Part shown: piece by piece, positions 63,768 to 64,000 of the stretch
Position numbering within the stretch: the stretch's first letter is position 1
Layout: every line of letters begins with the position of its first letter
From: Hydrangea macrophylla
Lineage: Eukaryota > Streptophyta > Magnoliopsida > Cornales > Hydrangeaceae
NCBI GenBank assembly: GCA_033977485.1
Contig: CM066987.1
Coordinates: 85,654,588 to 85,718,587 of the forward strand
Direction: 5' to 3'
Length of the DNA stretch: 64,000 nucleotides
Program-made: the position numbers and the translations under genes
Notes under the pieces: model-generated
The model's input: only the letters and a program-made list of their open reading frames with translations
What the model was told of the DNA's origin: nothing
Databases searched by the model: none

Positions 63768-64000
63768 GCAAACTAATTTCCTAAACGCTTGTGTGAGTGA
63801 TACACAAAGGCTTTATGAATCTGACTTCTAAACAGAGTGATTGTGTACAGTGAGTAGGAAAGTACCCTCACCATAAATTCCTTAGCAGTATTGAAGCGCA
63901 CAAGCTAAACAGTGTAAGAGTTTACCAAGTAAACAAATCACAAACGATTTAATAAAATGTAGATTTTATTAAGTGTTTAGAAAATTAATCAAATCCAAAG
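63768..64000. repeat. Dispersed repeat fragment at right edge
   Basis: Bases 63835-63925 match about 211-300 at the left edge (AGTGATTGTG, GAGTAGGAAAGTACCCTC, TATTGAAGC-CACAAG). It is probably part of a mobile element that runs out of the window. It directly follows the truncated LRR-kinase fragment. Confidence 0.5.

Noticed and set aside
63519..63831. Cys/Val repeat proteins
   Set aside because: They come from the (GT)n microsatellite.

Overview
The window looks like angiosperm (eudicot-type) nuclear DNA: AT-rich, intergenic, and built almost entirely of nested transposable elements. The only host-gene-like sequence is the broken first exon of an LRR receptor kinase at about 63.36-63.63 kb. 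I see no rRNA or tRNA genes and no intact host gene. The species cannot be told from the sequence.

Layout. 1-5.2 kb is AT-rich and unassigned, with two clusters of short palindromes. A minus-strand Ty3/gypsy remnant follows: gag at 5.2-5.55 kb, an acidic ORF at 14.8-15.66 kb and a 5' LTR out to 26,471. It is split by a complete but decayed Ty1/copia element (5,902-14,703, TSD ACAAC) and by copy 1 of a gag-protease-only Athila-like element (about 15,884-24,356, minus). A Tourist-like MITE (25,373-25,656) sits in that LTR. 26.5-27.9 kb holds AT-rich sequence and another MITE. A LINE-type DUF4283/zinc-knuckle ORF begins at 27.9 kb. It is cut by a Tat-lineage gypsy element (28,629-48,740, TSD ATAGC), and its tail resumes at 48.74 kb. 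The Tat element carries gag, protease, RT, two RNase H domains and integrase on the plus strand, and antisense ORFs including a plant mobile domain protein on the minus strand. It is itself cut by copy 2 of the gag-protease element (36,335-43,766).

At 49,581-62,223 there is a gypsy solo LTR (TSD TCCTC). Inside it is a second, unrelated solo LTR (51,228-61,846, TSD CAAAT). Inside that is copy 3 of the gag-protease element (53,287-61,715, TSD GTTAC), with an intact 869-codon ORF and LTRs about 1.3% different. The right end has a small MITE, a tRNA-type SINE with a 16-bp duplication, the LRR-kinase fragment, a GT microsatellite and a repeat also found at the left end.

How the parts work together. 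The gag-protease elements have no RT, RNase H or integrase, so they must borrow these enzymes in trans. All three copies share a long non-coding 3' third with repeated polypurine-tract-like motifs, two hairpins just after the gag stop codon, and a conserved leader.

The strongest unexplained signal is a recurrent architecture. At least six unrelated or diverged repeats carry clusters of short self-complementary words, usually with a central CpG. Each family has its own word: TTCGATCGATCGAA, GGATCGATCC, CAGTCGACTG, TGTGCTCGAGCACA, AACCGGTT-like, and CGCGCGAGCG pairs. The words come in pairs with centres usually 17-23 bp apart (13 bp in the GC-rich family), separated by unrelated spacers. In three LTR families, and possibly a fourth, the cluster lies 30-140 bp upstream of a TATA box.
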